Positions 53,120-64,000 of a DNA stretch of 64,000 nucleotides are shown one piece after another. The notes beneath the pieces were generated by a model that searched no databases, had not been told where the DNA came from, and saw only the letters and a list, made by a program, of their open reading frames with translations. The first letter of the stretch is position 1. Every line of letters begins with the position of its first letter. This DNA comes from Selaginella moellendorffii (taxonomy: Eukaryota; Streptophyta; Lycopodiopsida; Selaginellales; Selaginellaceae): contig NW_003314268.1 of NCBI RefSeq assembly GCF_000143415.4, forward strand, positions 3,616,378-3,680,377, given 5' to 3'. A program made the translations under genes and the position numbers.

Positions 53120-56100
53120 TCACTCCCCCTTGAACCATCCATTCTGCCACATGATCCTGCCTGTTTGATCCGCCGCTGCGTTTGCTGCCGATGATCCTGA
53201 CGAGCTCCGCCTTCCAAATCGCAAGAACTTCCGGATGCCTCTGAGCGGCTTTGACGTCGACGAGGAGTCGAGCTTTGCGCAAGATGGAGCCGAGTTCTTC
53301 TTCTCAAGCAGCGCGGTGGCGTGGCCCCGGGCATCTGGCGATGGCAGCCTGCACATATGAGGAAGCTTGTGAGACGCGGACTTGAGAGGCTTGATACCGA
53401 TGGTGGCGGAGCTGGTGGTAGCGGTGGCGGAGTTGGAGGTGGTGGCGTTGCTTTGAGTGTTGTGCTCGTTGGCCAAGAGATCGAAGAGCGGCTGCCTGGT
53501 CGGAGAGCCCGGCTCGCTGGACGATCGGGCCATCGCAGCGTCTGAAGAGCTCTTCCTGGTCGCCACCACTGCGGGGAAGATCGTGCACTTCGGCTGCGTC
53601 TGTCCGGCCACCACGACTTTCCTCGGGAGAAACGAGCCAACCATGAGTGTCGGGGAGTCCGGATTGTAGATGGCCGTCGCCTCTTCTCCCTCGTCTTTGC
53701 TCGAGCCGAAGCTCTCGACTTTTGGGTCGCCAGGGCCGCATATCGCACTGGACACGCCTGACACCTCCGACTGCGTTCCCGTGGTGCTGCTGAAGTCCTC
53801 CAGCGGCGGATACACCTTGTAGGCGGCCGGGAACTGCTTCTGGTCGAGCTCGGCAAGCTCGAAGAGAGGAGTTGCCTTGGCTTTCTCGAGTGGCGGCGCT
53901 TTCTCCGGGATCTCGACGTCGATGACTTTCTTCACTTCCGAGAGCTCGTCCTCCCTCTCAAGCTCTTCAATCAGAACGCTCATGTCAATGGAGGCATGAG
54001 CTTTTGTGGCTGCTGCTGCGTTGCTCACGTCTGGAGCTGTTTCAAGCACAACTTCGACAGTATCAGAGTCGGGACTCCCGACTCTCATACTGGACTCGAG
54101 ACGATGTTCATCTGTTTCTCCGTCCTTCAACTCCCGGTTATCAACCTCCTGCTTGACTTCCTCAGCACTAGCACCTTCCACAGTTGGTATGCATGCTTCG
54201 TCTTTCACCTGCATTTCTGCCTGGGCCACGTCCGGACAGGCTTCGACGTCTGTCACATCCACTCGTAAGAAAGTCACCTCCGGTTCTAGATCATCTGCCA
54301 AGTTCTCTTTCTGTAAAGACGTCGCGTTCCCAGCAACTGAACAGGAGCATGAACTCTCCGTGTCATCGCCCTCGAGCTTCATCTCAAAAATCTCGCTGCT
54401 GGCGGAGCAACTGTCGGCACTGGTTTTCTGCGACTTTGAGTCTTCCTCTGTTGGTTTACCTTTCACATAACTGCTTGCAGATGGTTGCCGAGTCTGAGGC
54501 ACTTTCTTTTGATAAACTGCACCGTCGGACTTGGAGGCTTTGCCCGGTTCTCCTTTAAGCTGATTGTTGTCAACGATTTTCTTCGTCATAAACGGAGGCC
54601 CCTTACTCTTTCGCTCCAAGAACTTAAACTTCTGGGGACCCTCGAGATCACTTGTGTATAAGGGGTCGGCGTTCTCTTTGCCGTGTTCCAAATGCAAGCT
54701 CTCTGCAGACCTTCTTTGTATTTTGCTGCCTGAAGAGCTTGAGGCACGAACTGTTGTGCTTGATTTTTGAGAAGAAGGTGAAGACTTTCTGACAGAGATA
54801 GTCCTAGCGTTGTTTGCGTCTGCCTTTAACACCAGAGGAGCGGAATGAACGCTTGACACGGAACCCGTTCGCTTCGAAGGAATCCTAAGCTCGCAGCTCT
54901 TGGACTCCACGTCCTGTTATAGAAGCGTAAGAACTCTAGCAACTGAGATAAAGAGATACAATACCTTTTTACTTCTTGATGTCAAGGTGGCAGTTTTATC
55001 GGTTAATCTCATGCTGCGTGTAGACAGTTCTGCTCTCCGTGTTTCCAGCACGTCCTGCATAGCCTTGAGCTTCGCTTCCTTTTCCGCTTTCTTCAAAACA
55101 GGTTCATGCTTCAGTTTGGCTTCTCTTTTTTCTTGATACTGGTCGTAAAACCGTCCCTTCGATTCTTTCTTCTCAGCCTTCTGAGTGTTGTAACTTTCAA
55201 GGTCGCTAGTCTTCCAGACACAAAGTGACTGTCTTCTGTTGTTCTGCGCAACGGTGGCTCTCTGGTCGAGGAACATGTCGTCAAAAACGAATCCCGACGA
55301 CTTGGATAATGGTCTCCACTCAATGTTATCCAATTCCTCCAACTCCGTTGCCTCAGCCACGACAGCTAAAGCGCTGGGTTTTCGAATCGCCTGCTTATCT
55401 TCCTTGCAGCTAGGATGCTGCAATAAAAGAGTTTGCTGAGGGACGACTTCCTCCGGACCGGCTTCAGGAACCGCTTCAAGGTCGGCTATGGTCGGTTCCA
55501 CTATCACTGCGTGCTTGTCTGGCTTGCTTTCTGCTACATATTGTTCTTCGGAAATAGCTGGCTTTACGGGCTCCGTCACTTCGATGTCTTCTTTGGTGAT
55601 CTTTTTCTTCAAAGCATCGTCCACCTTCTGCTGTTTGCTTTCGAACAGGCTAATGGCATCTTGAACGCTTATTGTTTTGTGCTCGACCTTGCTTCTAGAA
55701 GATTCTTGGAGCAGCACGTAAGGATTGTTCACCGATTCCCTGGCTCCAACGACTAAGTCCTCGTCTGCGAGAGGGCTAGGATCCTCAGTCTTCTGTCTTC
55801 TGATAACCCGTTTGCCGTCTGGAGACATCAAAGACCCGTTTTCTACTTTCCTCGCATGCAACTGCTGCAAGGTGCTTAAAACCTGTGGATCCCATGTCTT
55901 ACGTGCTTTGCTTTTTCCTGATCCACTGCTCGTTTCCTCTGTGCTGTCGCTGGTTTCTGACTTGTTCGACATCAGCTGTATGCTGGCATCCGACGAACCC
56001 GAAGAGATAGAATCGAATAAAGATTCTTCTGGATTCAACCCTGAATCCTGCCTCTTCTTGCATAGTGTCATATATTTCAAACACGCCTCCCTGCAAGTAC

Positions 56101-57127
56101 ATCTTCGGTTAGTACATGACAAATTCAACAAAATATTGTACCAAAGACGTGGTGCACCAAAACAGTTTGCAAATACCATCAGGTCCGAAATGCACGAGAC
56201 GTTGAATCCCGCGGCAGTAGCATGGGAGAATGCTTTTTTCTGTTCGTGCAAAAGCATCATCCTACGCATTTCCATCGCTTTGAGCAAATCCTTCCTGCAA
56301 AACTTGCAAATGATCAATACATCTTTCTCTTGATACACGAAACGCACTTGGAACCATCTAATAGAGCAATGCCTGCATAGTCAAACGAAGGTCGCTTCGG
56401 GTAAACCTACGAAAAAAGTTAGTGACGAAGATCCACAACTGCGCACTTGAGTGATACGCTTACGTACCTTGGTCTGGCTTCCGTGTTGCTCTACATCAGA
56501 CTTGTACAAAGAAAGATTTCCTGCACAGACGAGACATTTGAGACTTCAGAAGCCCTTGCAAGGTGTGAAAAAAGTACCTGTTCTTGGAGTAACAGGAGCA
56601 CTCTAGAATCGAAGCACGGGATCAGTAATTCTGAAAAAGAACTCAAGCGACGCCTTACCCATGAAGAATCAGAAATAAGGATCGAGGTTGCGTCATCGAG
56701 CTTTGCGAGCTCCGCTTCGAGTACGCTAACACTCTCCAAAACATCCGGAGTGCTGACAAATCTCACAAATCTAGCTCCAAAAGGAATAAAAAAATTTAAG
56801 CCCACAGATAATTTAAAATGAAGTTGTAATAGCTTACCGTTCTACAGTTCTCTTAGTGAACCAAGGGGATCCATCCCCAACGAAAGGCGGGGCTTGCAAT
56901 ATGATGAAGCTCCCCCCTTTCGCGATCTGCTCCTTAGCAGCCCTGAGATGCGCTACAAACGGCTTGACCGATCCAGAGGCCAGCTTCTCGTTCTTATCTC
57001 CAGCGCATATCCAAAGCTCACATCTGCGAAAGAAATCCCAGTAGCAAAGCGGCATTCCTCGCGACAAACCTCACCTGGCCTCGTTGAGCTGGAAAACGCA
57101 GTAGTCCAACGGCGTTTCCCCCTTCAT
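53120..57127 (-). CDS. COP1-interacting protein 7 (CIP7)-like protein
   Basis: Multi-exon gene. Exon 1 starts MKGETPLDYCVFQLNEAR. The next exons give CELWICAGDKNEKLASGSVK, PFVAHLRAAKEQIAKGGSFI and SPWFTKRTVER-FVRFVSTPDVLE, the conserved N-terminal block of plant CIP7-like proteins. A helical segment follows (MEMRRMMLLHEQKKAFSHAT...DLMVFANCFGAPRL). The remaining 1,000 or so residues are Ser/Glu/Lys-rich and disordered, with a coiled coil (QYQEKREAKLKHEPVLKKAE, KLKAMQDVLETRRAEL). The C-terminal box is GIRKFLRFGRRSSS...GWFKGE. Arabidopsis CIP7 is a nuclear light-response factor that binds COP1 (family knowledge). Exon joins near 56,350-56,460 were not fully resolved. Confidence 0.8.
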
Positions 57128-57850
57128 CCCTGCCGGAATCACTCGATCCTACCCTGATCTAGCTGCACGGCGCCGCAAGCACTCAACACCTGAGCAGCAA
57201 TCTTGTTTTCCTTGCCTGGATCGCCAATGCTGCTACAGATTTCGCTACCGGTAGCGAAGAACGCGGCGCCAGCGCCAGAGAAAGAAACGCGAGAGCGCAG
57301 TCTTCCGCGGCATGGCGATCCTGGCGCTAGCGCGCCCAAAATCTCTCCTGTACTTTAAGCCCTAGAAAATGATCGAAGCCTTTGTTCTGTTCTTCCGGAG
57401 TAGCCTATAACAGTATAAATATTTCGAAAGACAAAAAAGATTTTGGAGCCACCATATTTTTCACTGCCCGCCACTGTCGTGCCGCCACGTTCACAAGATT
57501 TTGGAGGGAAATTTTCAAACTGGTACGGAGTTCGAAACCAGCCACCCCCACATTGTTTATAGCGCGCTGGTAGCACAGTATCCATGTTACGATGTGACAT
57601 TGGTAAACGTTTAAATTCAAAGAAAACGAGGTGTGTGGTGTTCGATGGCGATTTCTTTCTCTTTCTTTCCCTCTTGGATTTAGGTCTTCTTGATTGCGCT
57701 GCCATCGCCACTAGCGCCGCGTGACAGGCGCATGGATCTCTAGCCGTATGAATGCGATGCTTGTTCTAGAAGAGGTCCTCCTGGCTCAAGTGGGGTACTC
57801 GTGTCAGATCGATCGATCATCGCTAAGCTTCGAGATTTAGGGCAACAAGG
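57128..57850. other. Divergent intergenic region (CIP7-like / SpoU gene)
   Basis: About 720 bp with no supported gene. Open frames here start only at non-ATG codons or are short. Confidence 0.5.
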
Positions 57851-58671
57851 ATGGAGTGCTATGTTGTGGTACACAATGTCGCAAAGCGGCACAACATCGG
57901 GACGCTTGCTCGCAGCGCCACGGCCTTCGGCGTTTCGGAGATGATCCTCGTCGGGAAGAAGGATTTCAACAGCTTTGGCAGCCATGGCTCCGCGCACCAT
58001 GTCCGCTTCCGGCACTTCCATTCGCTCCTCGAGGCCAGGGATTATCTCAAGGTTTGGTCGATGATTTTTTCTTTCCTTCCTTGACGTGTGGCTTCCAAAG
58101 GGAATAGGTTGTGATATCTGTGGAGTGGAGATAACCGAGGGCGCTGTGGCTGTGCACAAGCATCCATTTCAACGTAGCACTGCGTTTTTGCTTGGTAACG
58201 AGGTGAGAGAGCTCCCCGTTGGCGATCAACGTCGATCAACTTTAGGTGTTTCGTCCCAGGGAACTGGTTTATCGCCCAAGGAAATGGAGATTTGCGACTT
58301 CTTCACCTACATACCTCAAGTTGGCTCCGGCACTGCGTCGCTAAACGTTACAGTCGCTGCCTCGATCGTCCTGCACCACTTCTCTGGCAAGTGTGCTTTA
58401 AGTTCGATGACAAAACTTTGTTTTCTCGCTTCCCTTTCTTTCAGTATGGGCTGGTTTTCCCGAACGTGAGAGAGACGGCCAGAAGTTCATCGTTGCCGAC
58501 CGTCCTGCCCGTCGCCAAGGCCTGATATGCTCAAACCCGGAAGAAGTCACTCAAGCGCGGCAGCAAAAGAAACTAAGCGGCTCCACCGACTGGCTAGACT
58601 CGGAAGAACAAGCTATGGCTCCCGACGAACAAAGAATCGCAGGTTCTTTGCTTGGAATTTTTTACGACTAA
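57851..58671 (+). CDS. SpoU/TrmH-family RNA 2'-O-methyltransferase
   Basis: Exons 57851-58051, 58101-58202, 58260-58386 and 58445-58671 encode 218 residues. MECYVVVHNVAKRHNIGTLA-RSATAFGV is SPOUT motif 1, TAFLLGNEGTGLS is motif 2, and SLNVTVAASIVLHHF is motif 3, which forms the trefoil knot that binds S-adenosylmethionine. There is no long extension, so it is a minimal SpoU enzyme acting on tRNA or rRNA ribose; the substrate is unknown. The last intron (58387-58444) uses a GC donor, CTCTG|gcaagt, giving VWAGFPERERDGQKFIVADR after splicing. The gene is intact. Confidence 0.9.
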
Positions 58672-58797
58672 CACGTAAATCCCCGGTAGAGTTCTTTGTT
58701 CCACAGAAACTCGACTTTTCCAGGACTTCCAAGTAGGGTTCTTGGCATCAGTGTGTGATGAGGTGAAGTTCTCTCCGGCACTGCTTCCCAGCGAATT

Positions 58798-59760
58798 ATG
58801 CCTGGACCAGGCCCTCACCTCATGTACACACTTGCCATGGGTACAGGAATGATGCATCTCTCGCGAGGAGCTTTCACCTCGCACCACTGTCTCGTCTACA
58901 CGCTCAATGCGTTCCTCGGACCGGACTTGGGCTCCTTTTGCGAGTGGCTTGCACAGACGAGCAGCTTTGGTCGGGCTCTCGGCTCCAAAGCCATGGACTA
59001 CGTCCACGACCCAGTGTACTATGTACTAATCTTGGGAGCTCCTCTCTGTTCCATGTACAGCAAGCTTTCAAGAATTCTACTCCAGGCCGGATTTCTTCCA
59101 ACACTACCCGGGGTAAAGCTTTTTTGTTTTTTTTTTTTTTCTCCTTTCTTACTTATCTTTGCTATTTGTTGTGTTTGCAGGTCCACTTGAAGCCTAAAGA
59201 GTGCTTGTACCTCATCGCGGCCGGGAGTCTCTCACAGTTTTTTCTTGACAACTTGTTCGAGGTAAATGCCACAAGATCTAAGAACGCGAGTTCGAGTTTT
59301 GTGAGAATCCGTGGCAGGAAAATGGTCACACGAAAATGCTTGTGTGGATTCTAAGCACCGGGTGGTGGCACGGCGCTGCTCCGCTCGATTTCATGTCGGT
59401 TTTGATCGTGGGACTACTCTGCAGTGTACTCCTTGCAAGTTTCATCTACATCAACAGGTAAGTTCTTTCGAGAACTCCTTCGATCAAACTTAGTTTTCTC
59501 TTTCTTTGTTCTTTAGATCGATCAAGACAAATCATTCGCAGCCTCTTCGAGCGCTGGCTTCCATCGCCATAGTCGCAGCTCTCTACACCCTCTGGTGTGC
59601 GATCAGAGTATACGTGATGGTTCCCCGATTGCCTGCCGTGGGAGAAGAAGCCGATTTGGGAATTTTGGTGTTCTTGGCGATTTTTTTCTTCGCCCCTCAT
59701 GCGCTGTGCGTGGCGTCCATGCACAGCATTGACACTTCCAGCGAAATCCATATGGTGTAG
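58798..59760 (+). CDS. Conserved plant multi-pass membrane protein, function unknown
   Basis: Four exons beginning MPGPGPHLMYTLAMGTGMMH. FTSHHCLVYTLNAFLGPDLG, VYYVLILGAPLCSMYSKLSR, ECLYLIAAGSLSQFFLDNLF, ENGHTKMLVWILSTGWWHG and EEADLGILVFLAIFFFAPHA are very conserved-looking. About six hydrophobic segments are visible. I recognise it as a land-plant family with His-rich loops but no assigned role. It ends 40 bp before the next ATG, in the same orientation. Confidence 0.8.
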
Positions 59761-59800
59761 AGTTTTTTTAACTTTGTGTCGGGCCTGAGAATTAGGGTTT

Positions 59801-60672
59801 ATGGGTAAGGGCAAAGCGAGGCGGAGGCGGCAGCACAACTATGAGGCGGCGCACAGGACAGGTCTGGAGCTTGCGCCTCCGCCAGTGATGAAGGATGTGG
59901 ACGCGATTCCCAGTAAGCTTCGCGCGATCATGAAAATCATGGATCCTCGCGGGGGTAAGTCTTTGTCGATTTTCCTTGGGAAACTTTGCCTCTAAAAATG
60001 TGGTCTTCAAGGCAAGCAGCCAATATCAGCTGGCAAAGTTGAGAATGTAAGTAGTTTTCTTTCATGCCTAGCTAGAACTTACTCGTGTTTTTTGCTTGCT
60101 AGGCAACAGCAGTGAAGAAAGATGCGGTAGGGGCTCCTTCCACCGATCAAACTCCGGCTGATGCAAGTAAGCCCGGATCCAAAAAGAGGAGGCGAAACAA
60201 CACCGGCTTGGACGAGTTTGCCGAGAAGCTGAAAGCCGAGAACGATGGAGGCAAGAGTCGGGAGCGACGCAAGAAGTAAGCTGTAGAAGCAAAGCTTCCA
60301 AATGCCACAATGCTGACCACACCATGGCACAGGTTTCTCAAGGAGAGGAAGGAAAAGAAGAAGCAAAAGCAGCTGGATGCCATAGACCACAGCCTCCAGC
60401 AACTGTACAAGCACGAACAAGTCACGTTTGGAGAGGTTGCTCAAGCTCCCCCAAAGCTACCTCGGCTGCGCAAGAAGGTATGTGTCCTGGAAACCGTGCA
60501 AGCCATTTCCAACTTAGTACGTGGCTCTTTTCGGTTCTGTCCAGGATGAAGATGCCGCTGGGCCATCGCTGGTCTCGCAGGAGCGCCGGAGGCTCCAAGC
60601 GGTGGAGGCGTATAGAATGAAGAGGGACTGGCAGTCGAGGCCTGGCTCACGACTTGACTCGAATCTGAGCTA
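59801..60672 (+). CDS. CCDC137-like nucleolar/chromosomal basic protein
   Basis: Five exons. It begins MGKGKARRRRQHNYEAAHRT, then IPSKLRAIMKIMDPRG, a nuclear-localisation-like SKKRRRNNTG, RFLKERKEKKKQKQLDAI, VTFGEVAQAPPKL and LVSQERRRLQAVEAYRMKRD. The order basic N-terminus, LRAIM, lysine-rich helix, FGEV..PP and C-terminal QAYR-like helix matches the animal CCDC137 family (family knowledge: nucleolar or mitotic-chromosome periphery protein). A telo-box ttagggttt lies 2 nt upstream of the ATG. Confidence 0.75.
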
Positions 60673-62550
60673 AGTTTTTTTCCTCTTTTCCTTCCTTTTC
60701 TAGAGAATCCCAGGAACTTCGAGCCAGCGCTCTCTCTGTCAACACAAGCGAGCTAGGCAGGCAAAAAATGCCAAGCCAAGCAGAAGGGAAAAAGAGAAGG
60801 AAAAAAAAAGTGAGGCTCCACTTACGCGTGGTCGAGCTGATGTCCTTCACGCTGTCCTCTACGTACGATGGGGGTGGAATCTTTTGCGGAAATTTTCGAA
60901 AGCGGACACTTATTGTCCTGGTGCTGAGAGGATGGACGATGATTTGGATGGCTTACGTAAGGTCGGCAAGCATTCGCATGACAATAGCGAAAGGGAAAGC
61001 AAAGCATGCTAGAAACTACCCGAGTTTGTTTAGAAATGGATGTGTCAAAAGCAATGCTAGATATGCTCCAATTTCCAGCATTTTCCAGTATTTTCCAGCT
61101 ATCCATCTTGTTCGTGAACTTCAAAAAAAGCTTTGTCTATGCGGTGGTATGTTTCAATTCTGGCATTTAAAACCCAATTCGGTAGTTGCAATAGCACGCA
61201 TGTCCCAGCGCTCGAATGAAAAGAGGCCAAACTCTCTCTTGTCTTTAAATCTCTCCAAATTATCATATCTAAATTGTAGACACTCTTTTCTACAACATGC
61301 ACACAAAACAAAAGGACTGGAACAGTACAACCACATGGCTATGACCATTCTTCTTCTTCTTCTTCTTCTTCTCTTTTTGTCTATGATCTTCTGTTCTCTA
61401 GATGACTGAGGAGAAGAAGAAAAGAAAAGGGTAGATTGGATCCACCAAAGTCTTTGTAGTCTTTGGTCCTGGGCTCTCCAACACTTAATTAAGAGCAGTG
61501 TTCTTTGGGCTTGAGAGATGTGTGTGCTTAATGATCCATCTTGGACTAAACGGGATAGAAAATGTTTAGTCTTCCTCTGGGGGCGAGAGCACGGGGAAGT
61601 GAATTGAATTTACTAATCCCCAAGGTTGAGAAGCTTCTCCCCTTCTGTTTGCCAACCAAACCACCTGGGTTTTGGATTTTCTCAGTATTTAAGCTGGAGA
61701 TTTGCAAACTGCAAAAAAAAAAAAACATACAACCAAAAACACATTAAAGGACAAAAAAAATTAAGAAGAAAAAGGTTTTTGCATTGAATGTCTCTGCAGA
61801 AGGCATGGCTGGCTTGGGTCTGTAATGTGTAAGGTAAGGTAAGGCTGCTGGTTGCTGGCTGCTGCTTCTCATACTACATACATGGATGGATATTGATAGT
61901 CCCTCTGCTGGCCACTCCTCTTACAGGTGCAAGAGTGTTTTTGGTGATCAAGTGTTACTTCTCACAAACACTCCCTTGGTCCCAAGGGAGGATTTGTGTG
62001 CTCCCTTTTCCTTGTACTCAATCTTGCAGTTCTTTCAATATGCCTGCACCTCTGTTTTCTCTTTCCTTTTTTTCCTCTAAGAATGTGATTGATCCTACAG
62101 TTGTATGCTTTTCTTTTCTCCTTTTGCTGCAGATGGGCTGCTGCGGATAGCTGAGCTAGCTGATGCAGTGCTGCAGAGACCGCAGCAGAGGAATTGAATC
62201 CTGTCTGCTTTGGGTTGCTTTCTCTCCTTGAGAATTGCAGCTCTTTTCCTCCCTCTTTTTCTCTCTCCCCCGCTTTAGTAGCTCTGTGATTTCTTCAGGG
62301 GCATTTGCTGCTAGAGAAGGAAAAGGAAAATAGGATAGGACTACCCTCTCAACTCTGGTGTAGATTCCTCAAATTCCAAACGTTTTTCCTATGGAGTTGT
62401 TCTTGCTGACGCGCGCTCTGTGAGAGCAGACAATTGCAGCTGAAAATTTCCCCGCGAGCGGCATTTTTGATCCCCAAAACTCCTCCCACTCGAGCTTTGA
62501 TCTCTCTCTCTCTTTCTCATTCGCTTTCTCCTCCCGGCGAGAGAAACTTT
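60673..62550. other. 1.9-kb region without supported gene; likely long leader or promoter of the kinase gene
   Basis: A 213-codon plus frame (60768-61409) has no recognisable domain and low-complexity ends. A (CTT)n microsatellite occurs near 61,350-61,372. A stem-loop occurs at about 61,965-62,001 (cacaaacactcccttgg / ccaagggaggatttgtg). Confidence 0.45.
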
Positions 62551-63810
62551 ATGGATGTGAGACTAGCCGTGTGGGGCGTTTTTGGCGGCCTGGGCTTCGC
62601 CTTCTTCCTCATGCTCATCGAGCTCCTGCGCAGATACGGAGGGCGGGACGGCGCGGGATCGTCCAGCGGTGCACCAATCCTCGCGGATTCCTCATCCACC
62701 GCAGCAGCGGCGGCAGCGGCGGAGCTCTCAGTGGCCAATCTCCTCCGCCAGGTCCTCCGCGACTTCTCCTACCAGCAGCTCCACCAGGCCACCAACGGCT
62801 TCGCGCAGGGCAATCTCCTCCGCGAGGGGCTCTTTGCGGGCACCCTGGGCGGGGACGGCAAGGAAGCGGTGGTGATCAAGAGCGTGGAGAGCCGCGAGAT
62901 GTTTGACGCGGAGGTGGCGATGCTGGCGGGGCTGGGCCACAGCAGCAGCGCCAACAGGTTCGTCCAGATCATCGGCATTTGCAGCAGCAGCAGCGCCGGA
63001 GGAGGGGGAGGAGGAGGAGGCGATTGCGCGGATGGGCATGCGCAGCGAATGCTGCTGGTGCTGCGCCAGATGCCCAACGGAGATCTGGCGTCGGCGCTGC
63101 GCCGGGGCGACGAATTCAAATCCTCCGACGGCGAGACGAGCGAGTCCTCGGACTCGTCCAGCGCCGGATCCGCCAAGCCGCTGGACTGGATCACGCGGTT
63201 CAAGATCGCGATTGGCGTCGCCGAGGCCCTCGCCTTCCTCCACCACGACTGCTCCCCGGCAGTAATTCACAGGTCAGTTCATCCCAGGATTAGGGTTTAT
63301 CAAGGTTTAGCGTACCACCTTTTTCGCGGTTTTAGGGCTAGGCCTGCCACCTTTTGCCCCTTACCCATGGATGTCTTTCCTTGCAGGGATTTGAAATCCA
63401 GCAGCGTTTTCCTGGACGAAGGGTACGAGGTCCGGCTGGGGAGCTTCGGCAAAGCCTGCCGGCAGCAGTACGGAAGCGATGTGTTCCCTGTGTACGACAT
63501 ATACTGCTACGGGAAGGTTTTGCTCGACCTGGTGTCGGGGCTGGACATCAGCAGCTGCTGCGACGGATTCGGCGAGGCGTGGCTGCACAGGGCGCTGCCG
63601 CTGATGGAATTCGGGAAGCGCGATGCCTTCCTGAGGCTGGTGGATCCGACACTGGTGCTGGACGAGGATCACGTCAAGGAGCTCATGCTGTTGGCGGTGA
63701 TCGCCAAGTCGTGCCTGGATCCCGAGCACGCCCAGCACCAGACCATGTCTAATGTGCTCCATATGCTGCAGAACCCAGCCTTCTTTCTCGCTCTGGCGGG
63801 GCAAGGTTGA
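62551..63810 (+). CDS. Receptor-like pseudokinase with N-terminal membrane anchor and no ectodomain
   Basis: Exons 62551-63272 and 63387-63810 give 381 residues. Starting at MDVRLAVWGVFGGLGFAFFL, one membrane helix (about residues 5-25) is followed directly by a juxtamembrane region and a kinase-like fold (FSYQQLHQATNGFAQGNLL). Val-x-x-Lys is present (AVVIKSVES). The catalytic loop is HRDLKSSS (residues 240-247), with Ser in place of the metal-binding Asn. The activation segment reads GSFG (259-262), with Ser260 replacing the DFG aspartate, so catalysis is unlikely. A similar degenerate loop occurs, as I recall, in the Arabidopsis At2g16250-type receptor kinases. The 114-nt intron has no stop and keeps frame, so unspliced RNA would add 38 residues. 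Confidence 0.82.
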   Translation: MDVRLAVWGVFGGLGFAFFLMLIELLRRYGGRDGAGSSSGAPILADSSSTAAAAAAAELSVANLLRQVLRDFSYQQLHQATNGFAQGNLLREGLFAGTLGGDGKEAVVIKSVESREMFDAEVAMLAGLGHSSSANRFVQIIGICSSSSAGGGGGGGGDCADGHAQRMLLVLRQMPNGDLASALRRGDEFKSSDGETSESSDSSSAGSAKPLDWITRFKIAIGVAEALAFLHHDCSPAVIHRSVHPRIRVYQGLAYHLFRGFRARPATFCPLPMDVFPCRDLKSSSVFLDEGYEVRLGSFGKACRQQYGSDVFPVYDIYCYGKVLLDLVSGLDISSCCDGFGEAWLHRALPLMEFGKRDAFLRLVDPTLVLDEDHVKELMLLAVIAKSCLDPEHAQHQTMSNVLHMLQNPAFFLALAGQG

Positions 63811-64000
63811 TTGATGCGGTCTGGTCCACAGAATCATGGAATGAAGGTGGAGTTTCAATCCGTAAAGAGGGATTGAGATTGGATCCCCTGAAAAGTTTTG
63901 CATGTTAGAGAGATGTAAATATGAAGACATGTAAAATGCGAATCAAAACTAAAAGGTACATGTACTCACACTTTTTATCCAATCATTGACCATGCTTAGT

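Noticed and set aside
57500-57600. Possible tRNA gene (gagttcgaaacc motif)
   Set aside because: No acceptor stem, D-arm or anticodon arm could be paired.
60768-61409. 213-codon plus-strand ORF
   Set aside because: No domain, biased composition, ends in a CTT microsatellite; looks like chance in a leader region.
1-64000. CRISPR arrays, bacterial operons, ribosome-binding sites
   Set aside because: The window is eukaryotic (spliced genes, plant families); no spaced identical repeats of CRISPR type were seen.

Overview
The window looks like nuclear DNA of a lycophyte such as Selaginella (inference). Reasons: almost all introns are only about 45-65 nt, neighbouring genes sit 10-200 bp apart, long intron-poor pentatricopeptide-repeat (PPR) genes are frequent, and plant-only families are present (VQ protein, COP1-interacting-protein-7-like, plant G-gamma, eukaryotic GlnRS).

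Layout. 0-13.4 kb: three genes head-to-tail on the minus strand: cytosolic-type glutaminyl-tRNA synthetase, a very large conserved plant protein of unknown function, and an organellar DEAD-box helicase close to Arabidopsis RH39. 13.5-17.8 kb: a P-class PPR gene (minus) and a small plus-strand gene that I reconstruct as a heterotrimeric G-protein gamma subunit with an atypical C-terminus. 18.2-24.3 kb: PPR/THA8 module 1, made of two long E1-terminated PPR genes around two short THA8-like PPR genes. 24.3-38.5 kb: a transposon island. It holds a nearly complete Ty3/gypsy-like element (minus) with three in-frame TAG codons, then an old inverted copy of the same family (plus) ruined by transitions. 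Two TG...CA insertions with 5-bp target duplications lie inside the old copy's gag. Gene remnants follow. 38.8-40 kb: an intact 2-oxoglutarate/Fe(II) dioxygenase. 41.8-48.6 kb: PPR/THA8 module 2 (two long PPR genes, two THA8-like genes and PPR fragments), roughly a mirror image of module 1. 48.6-63.8 kb: ordinary gene-dense DNA: DUF3598-like protein, ribosomal protein eL36, VQ protein, CIP7-like protein, SpoU methyltransferase, a multi-pass membrane protein, a CCDC137-like nucleolar protein and a receptor-like pseudokinase.

Functional theme (inference). Many genes serve organelle gene expression or translation: RH39-like helicase, PPR and THA8-like proteins, GlnRS, SpoU methylase, eL36, CCDC137-like. 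The most distinctive feature is the repeated pairing of a short THA8-like gene with a long PPR gene, either tandem (about 50-95 bp apart) or head-to-head (63-95 bp), on both sides of the transposon island. All coordinates come from reading splice sites and homology by eye; no search was run.
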